NCBI RefSeq assembly: GCF_004117855.1
Contig: NZ_QWBW01000013.1
Coordinates: forward strand, 1 to 64,000
Length of the DNA stretch: 64,000 bases
Direction: 5' to 3'
Source of the DNA: Modicisalibacter coralii
GTDB lineage: Bacteria; Pseudomonadota; Gammaproteobacteria; Pseudomonadales; Halomonadaceae
A model generated the notes under the pieces. That model saw nothing but the letters and a program-made list of their open reading frames with translations. It did no database searches and was not told where the DNA came from. Of the stretch, positions 42,292 through 51,529 are shown in pieces. Every line of letters starts with the position of its first letter. Position 1 is the stretch's first letter. The translations under genes were made by a program, and so were the position numbers.

Positions 42292-42900
42292 TTACTTCTT
42301 CCCGACATCTAGCCGATCAAGGTGACACGTAAGCAATTCCATTGCGGCATCTCCGCTTTGAAGGCCTATCATCACGGCGGTGCTGAGGCCATGAATAAGC
42401 CCTAGTAGAACGGCAGCTTCGCTATCTGCGTCGAGTTCGATATCAAACTCACCCAGCGCCTTACCCTGCCGAAATAATGACAAAACATGTTGCAGTAACC
42501 GACTAGGTCCTGCCACGACCATGTGGTTCGGAATCTCTGGGTCCGTCTGCCCGAGGACCGCATAGGCTGTCCAAAGAAGATGAAACTCACGCTTCTGTCT
42601 GTCGGTCGGCAAGGCTTCGGCGAACAACGCCCTCAAAGTTTCCTTAGCAGTCGATGCTTCTGGCAAACTATGGACACGTTTCTCCCAGCGTTCGTTGCTC
42701 ACGTTTTCCAGCATAGCGAGGCCCGACTGCATCAGCCCAGCCTTCGTCTTGAAATAGTACTGCACCAGACGAAGCGAGATCCCTGCTTCGGCAGCGACAG
42801 AGCGCATGGAGACCGCGTGTAACCCGTCTCGTACAGCCAAGGTGACAAACGCGCCTAAGATCATTGATCGGCGCTCATCGTGGTCAACAGTCTTTGGCAT
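42292..42900 (-). CDS. TetR-family repressor
   Basis: A 202-residue regulator. The N-terminal HTH (RRSMILGAFVTLAVRDGLHAVSMRSVAAEAGISLRLVQYYFKTKAGLM) is followed by a variable ligand domain. It is divergent from an MFS drug exporter, with a perfect palindrome between them, so it most likely represses the exporter and itself. It is more AT-rich than the ICE backbone, a sign of separate origin. Confidence 0.9.
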   Translation of the reverse strand: MPKTVDHDERRSMILGAFVTLAVRDGLHAVSMRSVAAEAGISLRLVQYYFKTKAGLMQSGLAMLENVSNERWEKRVHSLPEASTAKETLRALFAEALPTDRQKREFHLLWTAYAVLGQTDPEIPNHMVVAGPSRLLQHVLSLFRQGKALGEFDIELDADSEAAVLLGLIHGLSTAVMIGLQSGDAAMELLTCHLDRLDVGKK

Positions 42901-42928
42901 CCAGGGGTCCTTGGTTCTTGTATGTTTA

Positions 42929-42948
42929 TATGATACGACTGTATCATA
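42929..42948. promoter_or_regulatory. TetR operator palindrome
   Basis: TATGATAC-GACT-GTATCATA, a perfect 8-bp dyad with a four-base spacer, midway between the divergent tetR-type and MFS genes (28 and 33 bases from their starts). Confidence 0.8.
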
Positions 42949-42981
42949 AAAATCTAATTGTGTCTTCTGGTGTCGTAAACA

Positions 42982-44355
42982 ATGTCGTCAGCTCCCCCCA
43001 CCATTTCACCTCGTCTCTGGATGGTCGCCGCAGTCACGGGGTGCGGCGCGTTCATAGCGATGCTCGATTCCACTGTCGCCAACCTCGCAATCGACGCAAT
43101 CAGCAGAGAATTTGGAGCGCCATTGGAGGACGCGCAGTGGGTCGCTACCAGCTATCTCGTAGCGCTTGCGCTCTCACTCCCTTTGTCGGCGTGGCTCTCG
43201 CGCAGATTTGGATCGCGCCGCGTTTGGGTTACTGCACTCCTTACGTTCGTGGCTGCGTCAATATGGTGTGCGCTATCGCGCGACATGGCGACACTAACCG
43301 TCGCCCGATGCCTGCAGGGGCTGTCTGCCGGTTTGATGGTGCCGACTGGACAGGCGATTCTCAGCGAGGCCGCCAATCGTCAACAGCTCGGCCGATTGAT
43401 GGGAACGGTAGGTTTTGCGGTTGCACTTGGTCCCGCGCTTGGTCCGGGGCTTGGCGGGGTGTTGATTGACGGCCTGTCTTGGCGCTGGTTGTTTTGGATC
43501 AACGTGCCGGTAGGGATCGGGGCAGCGTTTGCCGCCAAATATGTGCTTCCACTGGGCGAAGCATCAAGCGCAGACCGGCTCGACACCACCGGGCTGATAC
43601 TGATTGGGCTGGGCCTTCCGCTCGTGTTGTTTGGTAGCGCCGGAATCGGAGAGTCGGGCCTTACTCTCTCATCAACCTCTTCGCTGGGCGTCGGAATGGC
43701 TCTTACTATGGCGTTCGTTATACATGCACGCCGTTCAGAAGCACCGCTAATCAACATTCGACTATTCCGGCGAGCAGGCTTTGCCGCAGCCGTAGGCACT
43801 GCGGGTCTTACCGGCGCAGCCATGTATGGCGGCCTCCTTCTTATACCGCTATTTCTACAAGACAGTTTGCACCTATCGGCGACCGACGCCGGCTTGATGT
43901 TGTTCATAATGGGCATGGGAGCGGCAGTCGTCTTGCCAGTGGCGGGCAACGTGACAGACCGCTATGGCGCTCTCGCGGTCAGTTTGATCGGCAGCACCAT
44001 CTTGTTGCTGAGCACGACAGCCTTCCTTTGGCCTTCGATGCTGTCGCTTGCATGGGCGCCACTGCTGTTTGCTCGTGGAGGCGGGCTGGCATTGGCTCAG
44101 ATGCCTGCGATGACGGCGGCTTATGTCGCTGTCGGGAAGAATGAGACCGGCGATGCCGCTACAATTGTCAACATCGCACAGCGCATTGGTGGCGCTCTGG
44201 GCGCTATCACAACTGTCGTCGTTCTCGAGAAAGCCGCTAAGGCTGACAACCAGTTAGCATACGGTTGGGGCTTCGCTGTCTTAGTCACCTTCGCTGCCGG
44301 ATCAATGGTTACGTCGATGCTCTTGAAACGGCCACTGACACAATCCGACAGGTGA
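42982..44355 (+). CDS. DHA2-family MFS drug exporter (EmrB/QacA type)
   Basis: A 457-residue transporter with about 14 membrane helices. Motif D1-like GAFIAMLDSTVANLAIDAI is in helix 1, WVATSYLVALALSLPLSAWLSRRFGSRRV contains motif A, and ALGPALGPGLGGVLIDGLSWRWLFWINVPVG is motif C, the antiporter signature. Such proteins export cationic or lipophilic compounds with proton exchange. The divergent TetR gene and palindrome suggest induction by its substrate. The substrate cannot be named. Confidence 0.9.
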   Translation: MSSAPPTISPRLWMVAAVTGCGAFIAMLDSTVANLAIDAISREFGAPLEDAQWVATSYLVALALSLPLSAWLSRRFGSRRVWVTALLTFVAASIWCALSRDMATLTVARCLQGLSAGLMVPTGQAILSEAANRQQLGRLMGTVGFAVALGPALGPGLGGVLIDGLSWRWLFWINVPVGIGAAFAAKYVLPLGEASSADRLDTTGLILIGLGLPLVLFGSAGIGESGLTLSSTSSLGVGMALTMAFVIHARRSEAPLINIRLFRRAGFAAAVGTAGLTGAAMYGGLLLIPLFLQDSLHLSATDAGLMLFIMGMGAAVVLPVAGNVTDRYGALAVSLIGSTILLLSTTAFLWPSMLSLAWAPLLFARGGGLALAQMPAMTAAYVAVGKNETGDAATIVNIAQRIGGALGAITTVVVLEKAAKADNQLAYGWGFAVLVTFAAGSMVTSMLLKRPLTQSDR

Positions 44356-44412
44356 TGAGCGTTGCGTGGTCGTTTAGCACACGGGATCGATCGCTCATCG
44401 GGAGCGCAGACA

Positions 44413-44484
44413 TCGCCAGGCCCGCGCCTTCTTCTCGCGTCGCCCATCCAGACGCTCGCTGTCACTGAATATCTGAACCTCAAC
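44413..44484 (+). pseudogene. Remnant of a LysR-type gene start
   Basis: Translation of 44413-44484 gives SPGPRLLLASPIQTLAVTEY, which aligns almost residue for residue with the N-terminus of the LysR protein encoded at 46475 (SLGSRIPLASLIQTLAVAEH). The bases upstream also align loosely with the start of that gene. The frame then runs into the 3' end of the AraC gene. It looks like a decayed copy of a LysR 5' end left at the edge of a cargo insertion. Confidence 0.6.
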
Positions 44485-44487
44485 AGC

Positions 44488-45384
44488 CTATCTGTAGCGT
44501 CCGGGCGAGATTCCCATAACGCGGCGAAACGTCGTGCTGAACGCGGCTTCGGACTCGTAGCCTACGGACAAGGCGATGACATTGACGCGATCGTCTGTTC
44601 GCCGCAGTCGGTCGGCCGCCAATCTCATGCGCCAGTTGATGAGGTAGTCGAGCGGCGTTCGTCCCACCCCGTTACGGAAACGCTCGGCGAAGCTGGTTCT
44701 CGACATGCCCGCGACGCCAGCGAGTTCGGCCAGGGTCCACTTCCGGCCTGGTTCGGCATGCATCGCGGCGATTGCTCGCGCAAGGCGTGGATCCGCCAAG
44801 GCGCCCAGCCAACCCGGCGTTTTAGTGCTTTCAGCCGCCATCCAGAGGCGGAGAACCTGCAACAACATGATCTGGGAAAGATGTTCCGCCATCAATGTGC
44901 CTCCCGGCGGTCGTGTCTTGAGTTCGTCTGCAAGTTGTTCCAGCGACCATCGCAGAACGGCCGCCTGAGCGGAAGCATCGTGAACATGGAGGACGGCCGG
45001 CAGGGCATCGAAAAGCAACGCTGCGTGATCGCCCTCGAAGGAAAAGCGCCCGCCGATCAAAAAGAAGTCGCCGCCACCATTATAGGAGGCGATACCGTCC
45101 ACCGCCCGGTCGTAAATCGTTGGGGACTCTATCGCCGGCAGCGACAAATCGGTCGCAAACTGGAAGGGACGGCCCCGCGTCAGAAGGAAACAATCACCGG
45201 CTTCGATCCTCTGAGGCTCCGAAGCGCCCTCGACCTGCACCCAGCACGACCCACGCATGACTGCGTTGAACTTGACCCCCTCATGTGCCGGAAAGCGGAT
45301 CGCCCAATCGCCACCCGCTTCAAGGCCGGCACTGATCGCGCTTTTGGGCCTCAGCAAAGAAAGAACATCGGAAAGAGGGTCCAA
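44488..45384 (-). CDS. AraC-family regulator with cupin domain
   Basis: A 298-residue protein. Residues 1-180 form a cupin-type sensor (HEGVKFNAVMRGSCWVQVEG ... IEAGDCFLLTRGRPFQF). Residues 195-295 form the double HTH of AraC (WTLAELAGVAGMSRTSFAERFRNGVGRTPLDYLINWRMRLAADRLRRTDDRVNVIALSVGYESEAAFSTTFRRVMG). It is divergent from an SDR oxidoreductase gene 104 bp away, its likely target. Confidence 0.92.
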   Translation of the reverse strand: MDPLSDVLSLLRPKSAISAGLEAGGDWAIRFPAHEGVKFNAVMRGSCWVQVEGASEPQRIEAGDCFLLTRGRPFQFATDLSLPAIESPTIYDRAVDGIASYNGGGDFFLIGGRFSFEGDHAALLFDALPAVLHVHDASAQAAVLRWSLEQLADELKTRPPGGTLMAEHLSQIMLLQVLRLWMAAESTKTPGWLGALADPRLARAIAAMHAEPGRKWTLAELAGVAGMSRTSFAERFRNGVGRTPLDYLINWRMRLAADRLRRTDDRVNVIALSVGYESEAAFSTTFRRVMGISPGRYR

Positions 45385-45488
45385 GGCAACAAGTCCGAAC
45401 GATCAAGAAGGATTTCTGTATTCTACAACATGGAACGTTCGCCTTCCAGCACCGATCTTCTGTGCATCGACGATAACAGGAGATACGC

Positions 45489-46460
45489 ATGACCAATAAC
45501 CAAAACCCCCTTGGCTCCGGCTTCGGTGCACGAACGACAGCTGGCGAAGTGCTCGACGGCATGGATTTATCCGGCAAGCTTGCCATCGTCACGGGCGGCC
45601 ACTCCGGCTTGGGGCTTGAAACCACGAAAGCGCTAGCCAGAGCCGGGGCGACGGTGATCGTCGCCGCGCGCCATACGGCTTCGGCAATGGCCGCCATCGC
45701 CGACATTGGCGGCGTCAACGTCGAGCAACTGGACTTGTCGAACCTGGACAGCGTGCGATCGTTTGCCGACCGCATCCTGGCCGCAGACACCCACATCGAC
45801 ATGCTCATCAACAACGCCGGGATCATGGCCTGTCCGGAGACGCGCGTTGGTCCGGGATGGGAGTCGCAGTTCGCCACCAATCATCTCGGGCATTTCGCGC
45901 TGACCAATCTGCTCTGTCCAGTCCTGAGAGGCGGCGCGCGCGTGGTGTCGGTGTCCTCGGCAGGCCACCATCTTTCGCCAATTCGATGGGGCGACGTTCA
46001 GTTCGAGCTGGGCTACGACAAATGGCTCGCCTATGCCCAAGCAAAGACGGCGACGGTTCTTTTCGCCGTTCAACTGGACCGATTGGGCCACAGTGAAGGT
46101 ATCCGTGCGTTCTCGTTGCACCCGGGAAAGATCTTCACACCGCTTCAGCGGCATCTGACGGAAGATGAGATGATCGGCGCGGGCTGGCTCGACGAGAACG
46201 GCGATCCGGCCGATCCGTCGTTCAAGACCTCCGAGCAAGGTGCAGCGACGGCAGTGTGGGCGGCGACTTCACCGAATCTCGACGGGCTTGGCGGCCTCTA
46301 CTGCGAGGATTGCGATGTTGCCGGGCTTGCCGAAAGCGACGACGGCTCAATGGCCGGCGTGCGCGACTATGCCGTCGACCCCAAGGAAGCCGAACGGCTC
46401 TGGAAGTATTCGGCCGAGCTCATTGCGGCTTTTGATCTTCCGGCGATGACCGCTGAATGA
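45489..46460 (+). CDS. Short-chain dehydrogenase/reductase
   Basis: A 323-residue SDR. The cofactor motif VTGGHSGLGLE is near residue 35, NNAGIMA near residue 112, catalytic Ser in VSVSSAGHH and YAQAK as the YxxxK site near residue 180. It resembles atypical SDRs of the retinol-dehydrogenase/WW-oxidoreductase group, which act on varied hydrophobic carbonyls or alcohols; the substrate is unknown. GGAG lies before the ATG. Divergent AraC gene likely controls it. Confidence 0.92.
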   Translation: MTNNQNPLGSGFGARTTAGEVLDGMDLSGKLAIVTGGHSGLGLETTKALARAGATVIVAARHTASAMAAIADIGGVNVEQLDLSNLDSVRSFADRILAADTHIDMLINNAGIMACPETRVGPGWESQFATNHLGHFALTNLLCPVLRGGARVVSVSSAGHHLSPIRWGDVQFELGYDKWLAYAQAKTATVLFAVQLDRLGHSEGIRAFSLHPGKIFTPLQRHLTEDEMIGAGWLDENGDPADPSFKTSEQGAATAVWAATSPNLDGLGGLYCEDCDVAGLAESDDGSMAGVRDYAVDPKEAERLWKYSAELIAAFDLPAMTAE

Positions 46461-46474
46461 GAGAGCAGTGAGCG

Positions 46475-47482
46475 ATGCGGCGGCAGCGAAATTTAGCACC
46501 GATGATCTACCGCCCATGGGGAGTGCCGACCTCGCTGGGGTCGCGCATTCCACTCGCATCCCTGATTCAGACTCTCGCCGTCGCCGAACATCTCAACTTC
46601 CGCCATGCAGCGAATGCGCTCGGTGTCAGTGTATCGAGCGTAAGCACCCGCGTGAAAACCTTGGAGGAAGACCTCGGCATCCTCCTGTTCGAGCGTCATG
46701 CTCGGGGCGTCCGGCTCACCGAGGCCGGCCGCCGATTTGTCGAGCAGGTGTCTGTCGGCGTCGATCAACTCGACCATGCCGTGAAGACTGCCGGCATGGC
46801 GGCATCGGGCGAGTGTGGCCACCTGCGTCTCGGTATTCACGCTTTGATCCCGCGCAGTTTTCTCGCGAAACTGATCGCGCAATATCGGGACGCCTATCCT
46901 GGTATCGAGGTCGAGATTACCGAAAGCACGGCCCGCGATGCACTGACGCAATTGCGTTCTGACCGTCTGAACCTCGCGTTCATCGCTGGTCCGGCCGAGT
47001 TGCCCGATTTCCATTCCCGGCGCATCTGGACCGAACCGCTGGTGGCGGTTTTGCCGGAACGGCATCCGCTCGCCAAGCAGTCGGCCGTCACTTGGCCTGA
47101 TCTGGTGGGCGAGACCTTCCTCGTGCGCCACGGCAGCACTGGCCCGCAGGCCTATGACCATATCATCCTGCGCCTCGCCGGGTGCTTGCCGCCGCCCTCG
47201 ATTCAGCGCTTCGATGTGGGGCGCGGCACGCTGCTGTCCATGGTCGAGCAGGGTTTCGGCATCACCATCGTCGGGGCCGCCACCGCGTTGCTGCCGACGA
47301 CCGGCCTCGTCTTCCTGCCGTTTGCCGACGAGCCGGAGCCGGTTTCGTTCTCGGCCATCTGGTCGCCGTTCACCCGAAGCCCGGCCATCCGCAACATGCT
47401 GGTCCTTGCGGGCAAACTGGGGCGCATCTGCGATTCGGCTCCCGGTGACATCCAGCACGAACCGCGCGACCGCCCGCAATGA
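46475..47482 (+). CDS. LysR-family regulator
   Basis: A 335-residue protein. The HTH is near residues 25-75 (LASLIQTLAVAEHLNFRHAANALGVSVSSVSTRVKTLEEDLGILLFERHARGVRLTEAG), followed by an effector domain (HLRLGIHALIPRSFLAKLIAQY...). An alternative ATG at 46502 would fit the family better. It follows the SDR gene by 14 bp and lies upstream of traG, a place where LysR genes are often found in related ICEs, so it may belong to the backbone. Confidence 0.9.
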   Translation: MRRQRNLAPMIYRPWGVPTSLGSRIPLASLIQTLAVAEHLNFRHAANALGVSVSSVSTRVKTLEEDLGILLFERHARGVRLTEAGRRFVEQVSVGVDQLDHAVKTAGMAASGECGHLRLGIHALIPRSFLAKLIAQYRDAYPGIEVEITESTARDALTQLRSDRLNLAFIAGPAELPDFHSRRIWTEPLVAVLPERHPLAKQSAVTWPDLVGETFLVRHGSTGPQAYDHIILRLAGCLPPPSIQRFDVGRGTLLSMVEQGFGITIVGAATALLPTTGLVFLPFADEPEPVSFSAIWSPFTRSPAIRNMLVLAGKLGRICDSAPGDIQHEPRDRPQ

Positions 47483-47488
47483 CGTGAC

Positions 47489-47508
47489 CCGTCCTATTTG
47501 CCGCCGAT
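47489..47508 (+). repeat. 20-bp repeat, copy 1, upstream of traG
   Basis: CCGTCCTATTTGCCGCCGAT occurs here, about 100 bases upstream of traG, and again at 50068-50087 in front of trbB. Candidate shared operator or promoter element of the two transfer units. Confidence 0.6.
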
Positions 47509-47605
47509 AGTATCCGACAGCCCTCCCGTATCCGTTTTCCTGTTGCCTGTCGTGGATTTGCCTATTCTCTGATCGGCTCCGTCTCTTTTGCCGACTGGAG
47601 TCCGT

Positions 47606-49585
47606 ATGCGCGGAGGCCGAATTCTTTGGGGTCAGATCGCTATCGTCTTCACCATCGTTCTGGTGATGACCTGGGCGGCGACACAATGGGTCGCCTTTCG
47701 CCTCGGCTTCCAGCCGCAACTTGGAGCACCGTGGCTAGAGCTGGCGGGTCTGCCGGTCTATTACCCGCCGGCCTTCTTCTGGTGGTGGTTCTCGTTCGAC
47801 GCCTATGCGCCGGCCATCTTCGTCGAAGGTGCGATCATTGCCGCGTCCGGCGGTTTCATCGCTATCGCCGCCGCCATCCTCATGTCGGTTATCCGGGCGC
47901 GGGAGGCAAAGAACGTCGCCACCTACGGTTCGGCGCGATGGGCGGAAGATCGCGAAATCAGCGCAGCCTGTCTGCTCGGTCCCGATGGCGTGGTGCTGGG
48001 TCGATACGACCGCGAATATCTACGCCATGACGGACCGGAACATGTCCTTTGCTTCGCGCCGACCCGCAGCGGCAAGGGCGTCGGGCTGGTGGTGCCGACG
48101 CTGCTGACCTGGCCGGGAAGCTGCATCGTTCACGACATCAAGGGCGAGAACTGGACGCTGACAGCGGGTTTTCGCGCGAAGCATGGCCGCGTCCTACTGT
48201 TCGATCCGACCAACGCCAGATCGTCGGCCTACAACCCGCTGCTGGAGGTTCGGCAAGGCGAATGGGAAGTCCGCGACGTGCAGAATATCGCGGATATTCT
48301 GGTCGATCCCGAAGGCAGCCTCGACAAGCGCAACCATTGGGAAAAGACCAGCCATTCGCTTCTGGTCGGCGCGATCCTGCATGTTCTCTATGCGGAGAAG
48401 GACAAGACCTTGGCGGGCGTCGCCAACTTCCTGTCCGACCCCCGCCGTCCGGTCGAGGCGACCTTGCGCGCCATGATGGACACGCCGCATCTTGGGCCGA
48501 GCGGCGTTCATCCCGTCATCGCGTCGTCGGCCCGCGAACTGCTTAACAAGTCCGAGAACGAGCGGTCGGGCGTGCTCTCCACCGCCATGTCGTTTCTCGG
48601 CCTCTACCGCGACCCCGTGGTGGCGCGGGTTACGGCGCGATGCGACTGGCGCATTGCCGATCTGGTCGGCAGCCGCCAGCCCGTCACGCTCTACCTTGTC
48701 GTGCCGCCGTCCGACATAAACCGCACCAAGCCGCTTATCCGCCTGATCCTCAACCAGATCGGCAGGCGGTTGACCGAGGACTTGACGACCTCCGGCAAGC
48801 GCCATCGCCTGCTTTTAATGCTGGACGAGTTTCCAGCACTCGGACGGCTGGATTTCTTCGAGTCGGCCTTGGCCTTCATGGCCGGCTACGGCCTCAAATC
48901 CTTCCTGATCGCGCAGAGCCTCAACCAGATCGAGCGCGCCTACGGCCAGAACAATTCGATCCTCGACAACTGCCATGTCCGCGTCAGTTTCGCCACCAAT
49001 GACGAACGCACAGCCAAGCGGGTGAGCGACGCGCTCGGCACCGCGACCGAATTGCGCGACTCCACCAACTATGCCGGGCACAGATTAGCCCCGTGGCTGG
49101 GGCATCTCATGGTCTCCCGGCAGGAGACGGCCCGGCCGCTGATGACGCCGGGCGAAATCATGCAGCTTCCGCCGACCGACGAAATCGTCATGGTCGCGGG
49201 CACGCCGCCGATCCGCGCCACCAAGGCTCTTTACTACGAGGATATACGCTTTACCGAACGCCTCCTGGCTCCGCCCGATCCGGCTGCCGACCCCGCCACG
49301 AACCCGTCATCCGACGATTGGTCGAGCCGCGTGGTCGCAGCGAATGGCGATGCCCAGTCCATGGCTAGCGAAACGGAGGACGACCCGGCCAATGCCGGCA
49401 TCCGCCGCGAGCCGGAATTGCCCGAACATGAGGAAATCGCCCCGCCGCCGTCTCCAGCGCGGGAGTTCGACATCCTGGATGATGAACCGGACCTGGACGC
49501 TGCCAAGGCTCGCGCGCTGCGCCAGCGTATGCGCGCAGTCGCGCGGCAGGCGTCGATGAACCCCGATGACGGGATCGAGCTTTGA
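47606..49585 (+). CDS. traG: TraG/VirD4-type coupling protein
   Basis: A 659-residue ATPase. Two or three N-terminal membrane helices (residues 5-25, 45-65, 75-95) are followed by the conserved ATYGSARWAE start of the domain, Walker A CFAPTRSGKGVGLVVPTLL near residue 155, VHDIKGENW and Walker B LLLMLDEFPALG near residue 410, then FLIAQSLNQIERAYG. The C-terminal 90 residues are acidic and disordered. It links the relaxosome to the Trb channel. ATG 47606 has GGAG five bases upstream; a TTG six codons earlier does not. Confidence 0.95.
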   Translation: MRGGRILWGQIAIVFTIVLVMTWAATQWVAFRLGFQPQLGAPWLELAGLPVYYPPAFFWWWFSFDAYAPAIFVEGAIIAASGGFIAIAAAILMSVIRAREAKNVATYGSARWAEDREISAACLLGPDGVVLGRYDREYLRHDGPEHVLCFAPTRSGKGVGLVVPTLLTWPGSCIVHDIKGENWTLTAGFRAKHGRVLLFDPTNARSSAYNPLLEVRQGEWEVRDVQNIADILVDPEGSLDKRNHWEKTSHSLLVGAILHVLYAEKDKTLAGVANFLSDPRRPVEATLRAMMDTPHLGPSGVHPVIASSARELLNKSENERSGVLSTAMSFLGLYRDPVVARVTARCDWRIADLVGSRQPVTLYLVVPPSDINRTKPLIRLILNQIGRRLTEDLTTSGKRHRLLLMLDEFPALGRLDFFESALAFMAGYGLKSFLIAQSLNQIERAYGQNNSILDNCHVRVSFATNDERTAKRVSDALGTATELRDSTNYAGHRLAPWLGHLMVSRQETARPLMTPGEIMQLPPTDEIVMVAGTPPIRATKALYYEDIRFTERLLAPPDPAADPATNPSSDDWSSRVVAANGDAQSMASETEDDPANAGIRREPELPEHEEIAPPPSPAREFDILDDEPDLDAAKARALRQRMRAVARQASMNPDDGIEL

Positions 49586-49596
49586 GGAAACCGCCC

Positions 49597-50058
49597 ATGA
49601 CGACACGAACCCGCATGAATGTCTATTTCGATCCCGAATTGCTGCAACAGGTCGAGATGCTTGCGCTGCGCCGCAATGTCTCCAAATCCGCCATCGTCGA
49701 GGCGTCCGTAGCCTCCTTCCTGTCCGGCGACGCGGCGGATCGGCTGGAGGCGGCCATGTCGCGCCGTCTGGACCGGCTCGGCCGTCAGATGGACGGGCTC
49801 GACGAAGATCTCGCCGTGCTCGGCGAGACGCTTTCGCTGTTCGTCCAGTTCTGGTTGACCATCACTCCGCCGATCTCCGACACCGCGCAAGCGTCCGCCC
49901 GTGCGAAAGGCGTGGAACGGTTCGAGGGATTCATTCAGACCCTCGGCAAGCGCCTCGCCACCGGAGACAGGTTCCTCAAGGAGCTGTCGCGCGATGTCGA
50001 TTCGCTTGGGGACAGTCCCGCGCAGGGGCCGTCAGATGGCGATAACAACCGACCCTGA
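49597..50058 (+). CDS. CopG/RHH-type protein of the transfer region
   Basis: A 153-residue protein. The N-terminal RHH domain (RTRMNVYFDPELLQQVEMLALRRNVSKSAIVEASVASFL) is followed by a helical region with coiled-coil character (RLEAAMSRRLDRLGRQMDGLDEDLAVLGETLSLFVQFWL). Genes of this type lie between traG and trbB in many alphaproteobacterial ICEs. It may regulate the trb operon or join the relaxosome. ATG 49597 is 11 bases after the traG stop. Confidence 0.82.
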   Translation: MTTRTRMNVYFDPELLQQVEMLALRRNVSKSAIVEASVASFLSGDAADRLEAAMSRRLDRLGRQMDGLDEDLAVLGETLSLFVQFWLTITPPISDTAQASARAKGVERFEGFIQTLGKRLATGDRFLKELSRDVDSLGDSPAQGPSDGDNNRP

Positions 50059-50067
50059 ATTTTCAAA

Positions 50068-50087
50068 CCGTCCTATTTGCCGCCGAT
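50068..50087 (+). repeat. 20-bp repeat, copy 2, upstream of trbB
   Basis: Exact second copy of CCGTCCTATTTGCCGCCGAT, 118 bases upstream of the trbB ATG. The gap 50059-50204 also contains the short AT-rich stretch ttgaatcggccaaaaatcag and is the likely promoter of the trb operon. Confidence 0.6.
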
Positions 50088-50204
50088 CGCCGCCGATGGC
50101 CGCACGCGCGTAAATAGTTGTTGAATCGGCCAAAAATCAGGTTCTTTTAATCGACCCCGATGCGGGGACCGACTGTCGCGCGCCCCGTCGAAAGCGGGGC
50201 CGAC

Positions 50205-51200
50205 ATGACTGCCACACATCACAGACCGGAGGCGATCCAGCGCGGCGCGCGGATGTTGCGCACCGCGCTCGGCCCGGCCATTGCCCGGTTTCTGGAAGAC
50301 CCGGCCGTGGTCGAGGTCATGCTGAACCCGGATGGCCGCATCTGGATCGACCGGCTGTCCGAAGGATTGGCGGATACGGGAGAAACGATGTCGCCGGCCG
50401 ATGGCGAGCGCATCGTGCGCCTGGTCGCACACCATGTCGGCGTCGAGGTTCATGCCCGCAGGCCCCGCGTCTCGGCCGAACTTCCCGAGAGCGGCGAACG
50501 CTTTGAAGGCTTGCTTCCCCCGGTGGTTTCCTCGCCGGCCTTCGCCATCCGCAAGCCGGCTGTCGCGGTGTTCAGCCTCGATGACTATGTGGCGGCCGGC
50601 ATCATGTCTGCCGACCAAGCCACGACGTTACGCGCGGCCGTTTCTTCCCGCGCCAACATCCTCGTGGCGGGTGGCACCAGCACCGGCAAGACCACACTGA
50701 CCAACGCGCTTCTGGCCGAAGTCGCCAAGGGCGCGGATCGTGTCGTCATCATCGAGGACACGCGCGAGCTGCAATGCGCCGCGCCCAACCTTGTCGCTAT
50801 GCGGACGAAAGACGGCGTGGCGACGCTTTCCGATCTGGTCCGTTCCTCGCTGCGCCTGCGCCCCGACCGTATTCCCATTGGCGAGGTGCGCGGTGCCGAA
50901 GCCCTCGACCTTCTGAAAGCGTGGGGCACCGGCCACCCGGGCGGGATCGGCACCATCCATGCCGGAACCGGCATCGGCGCGCTCCGTCGCCTTGAACAGC
51001 TCATCCAAGAGGCTGTCGTCACCGTCCCGCGCGCCCTGATCGCCGAGACAATCGACCTTGTTGCCGTCCTTTCCGGGCGCGGTTCCGCGCGCCGGCTGGC
51101 CGAACTCGCCCGCGTCGAAGGGCTGGGACCGGATGGCGATTACCGCATCGCGCACCCCAGCCCATTGGCAACCCCCACCAGAACTGGAGACCCCGAATGA
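50205..51200 (+). CDS. trbB: TrbB, type IV secretion ATPase (VirB11 family)
   Basis: A 331-residue hexameric-type ATPase. Walker [18 protein letters not shown] is near residue 165, the Asp box [11 protein letters not shown] near 190, Walker B-like [32 protein letters not shown] near 225-255. Cytoplasmic motor of the transfer apparatus. Overlaps trbC by four bases. Confidence 0.95.
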   Translation: MTATHHRPEAIQRGARMLRTALGPAIARFLEDPAVVEVMLNPDGRIWIDRLSEGLADTGETMSPADGERIVRLVAHHVGVEVHARRPRVSAELPESGERFEGLLPPVVSSPAFAIRKPAVAVFSLDDYVAAGIMSADQATTLRAAVSSRANILVAGGTSTGKTTLTNALLAEVAKGADRVVIIEDTRELQCAAPNLVAMRTKDGVATLSDLVRSSLRLRPDRIPIGEVRGAEALDLLKAWGTGHPGGIGTIHAGTGIGALRRLEQLIQEAVVTVPRALIAETIDLVAVLSGRGSARRLAELARVEGLGPDGDYRIAHPSPLATPTRTGDPE

Positions 51201-51529
51201 TCCGTCATGCCATGCGCATCCGCCGCCACGTCGCCACGGCTGCGGCCGTCACCTATGTCAGCCTCTTCATGGCCCCGGCCGCCCACGCCTCGGGGTCGTC
51301 GATGCCCTGGGAAGCGCCGCTGCAATCCATCCTCGAATCCATCGAGGGGCCGGTCGCCAAGATCATCGCCGTCATCATCATCATCGTGACGGGCCTGACC
51401 CTCGCGTTCGGCGATACCAGCGGCGGCTTCCGTCGCCTGATCCAGATCGTTTTCGGCCTGTCCATCGCGTTCGCCGCATCGAGCTTCTTCCTGTCGTTCT
51501 TCTCGTTCGGCGGCGGGGCGCTCGTTTGA
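51197..51529 (+). CDS. trbC: TrbC, pilin precursor
   Basis: A 110-residue VirB2-like pilin: long signal region ending near AHASGSS, then two hydrophobic helices (KIIAVIIIIVTGLTLAFG and IVFGLSIAFAASSFFLSFFSFGGGALV). In RP4 the processed pilin is cyclised by TraF, and a traF gene is present here. Overlaps trbB by four bases and trbD by one. Confidence 0.94.
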   Translation: MIRHAMRIRRHVATAAAVTYVSLFMAPAAHASGSSMPWEAPLQSILESIEGPVAKIIAVIIIIVTGLTLAFGDTSGGFRRLIQIVFGLSIAFAASSFFLSFFSFGGGALV

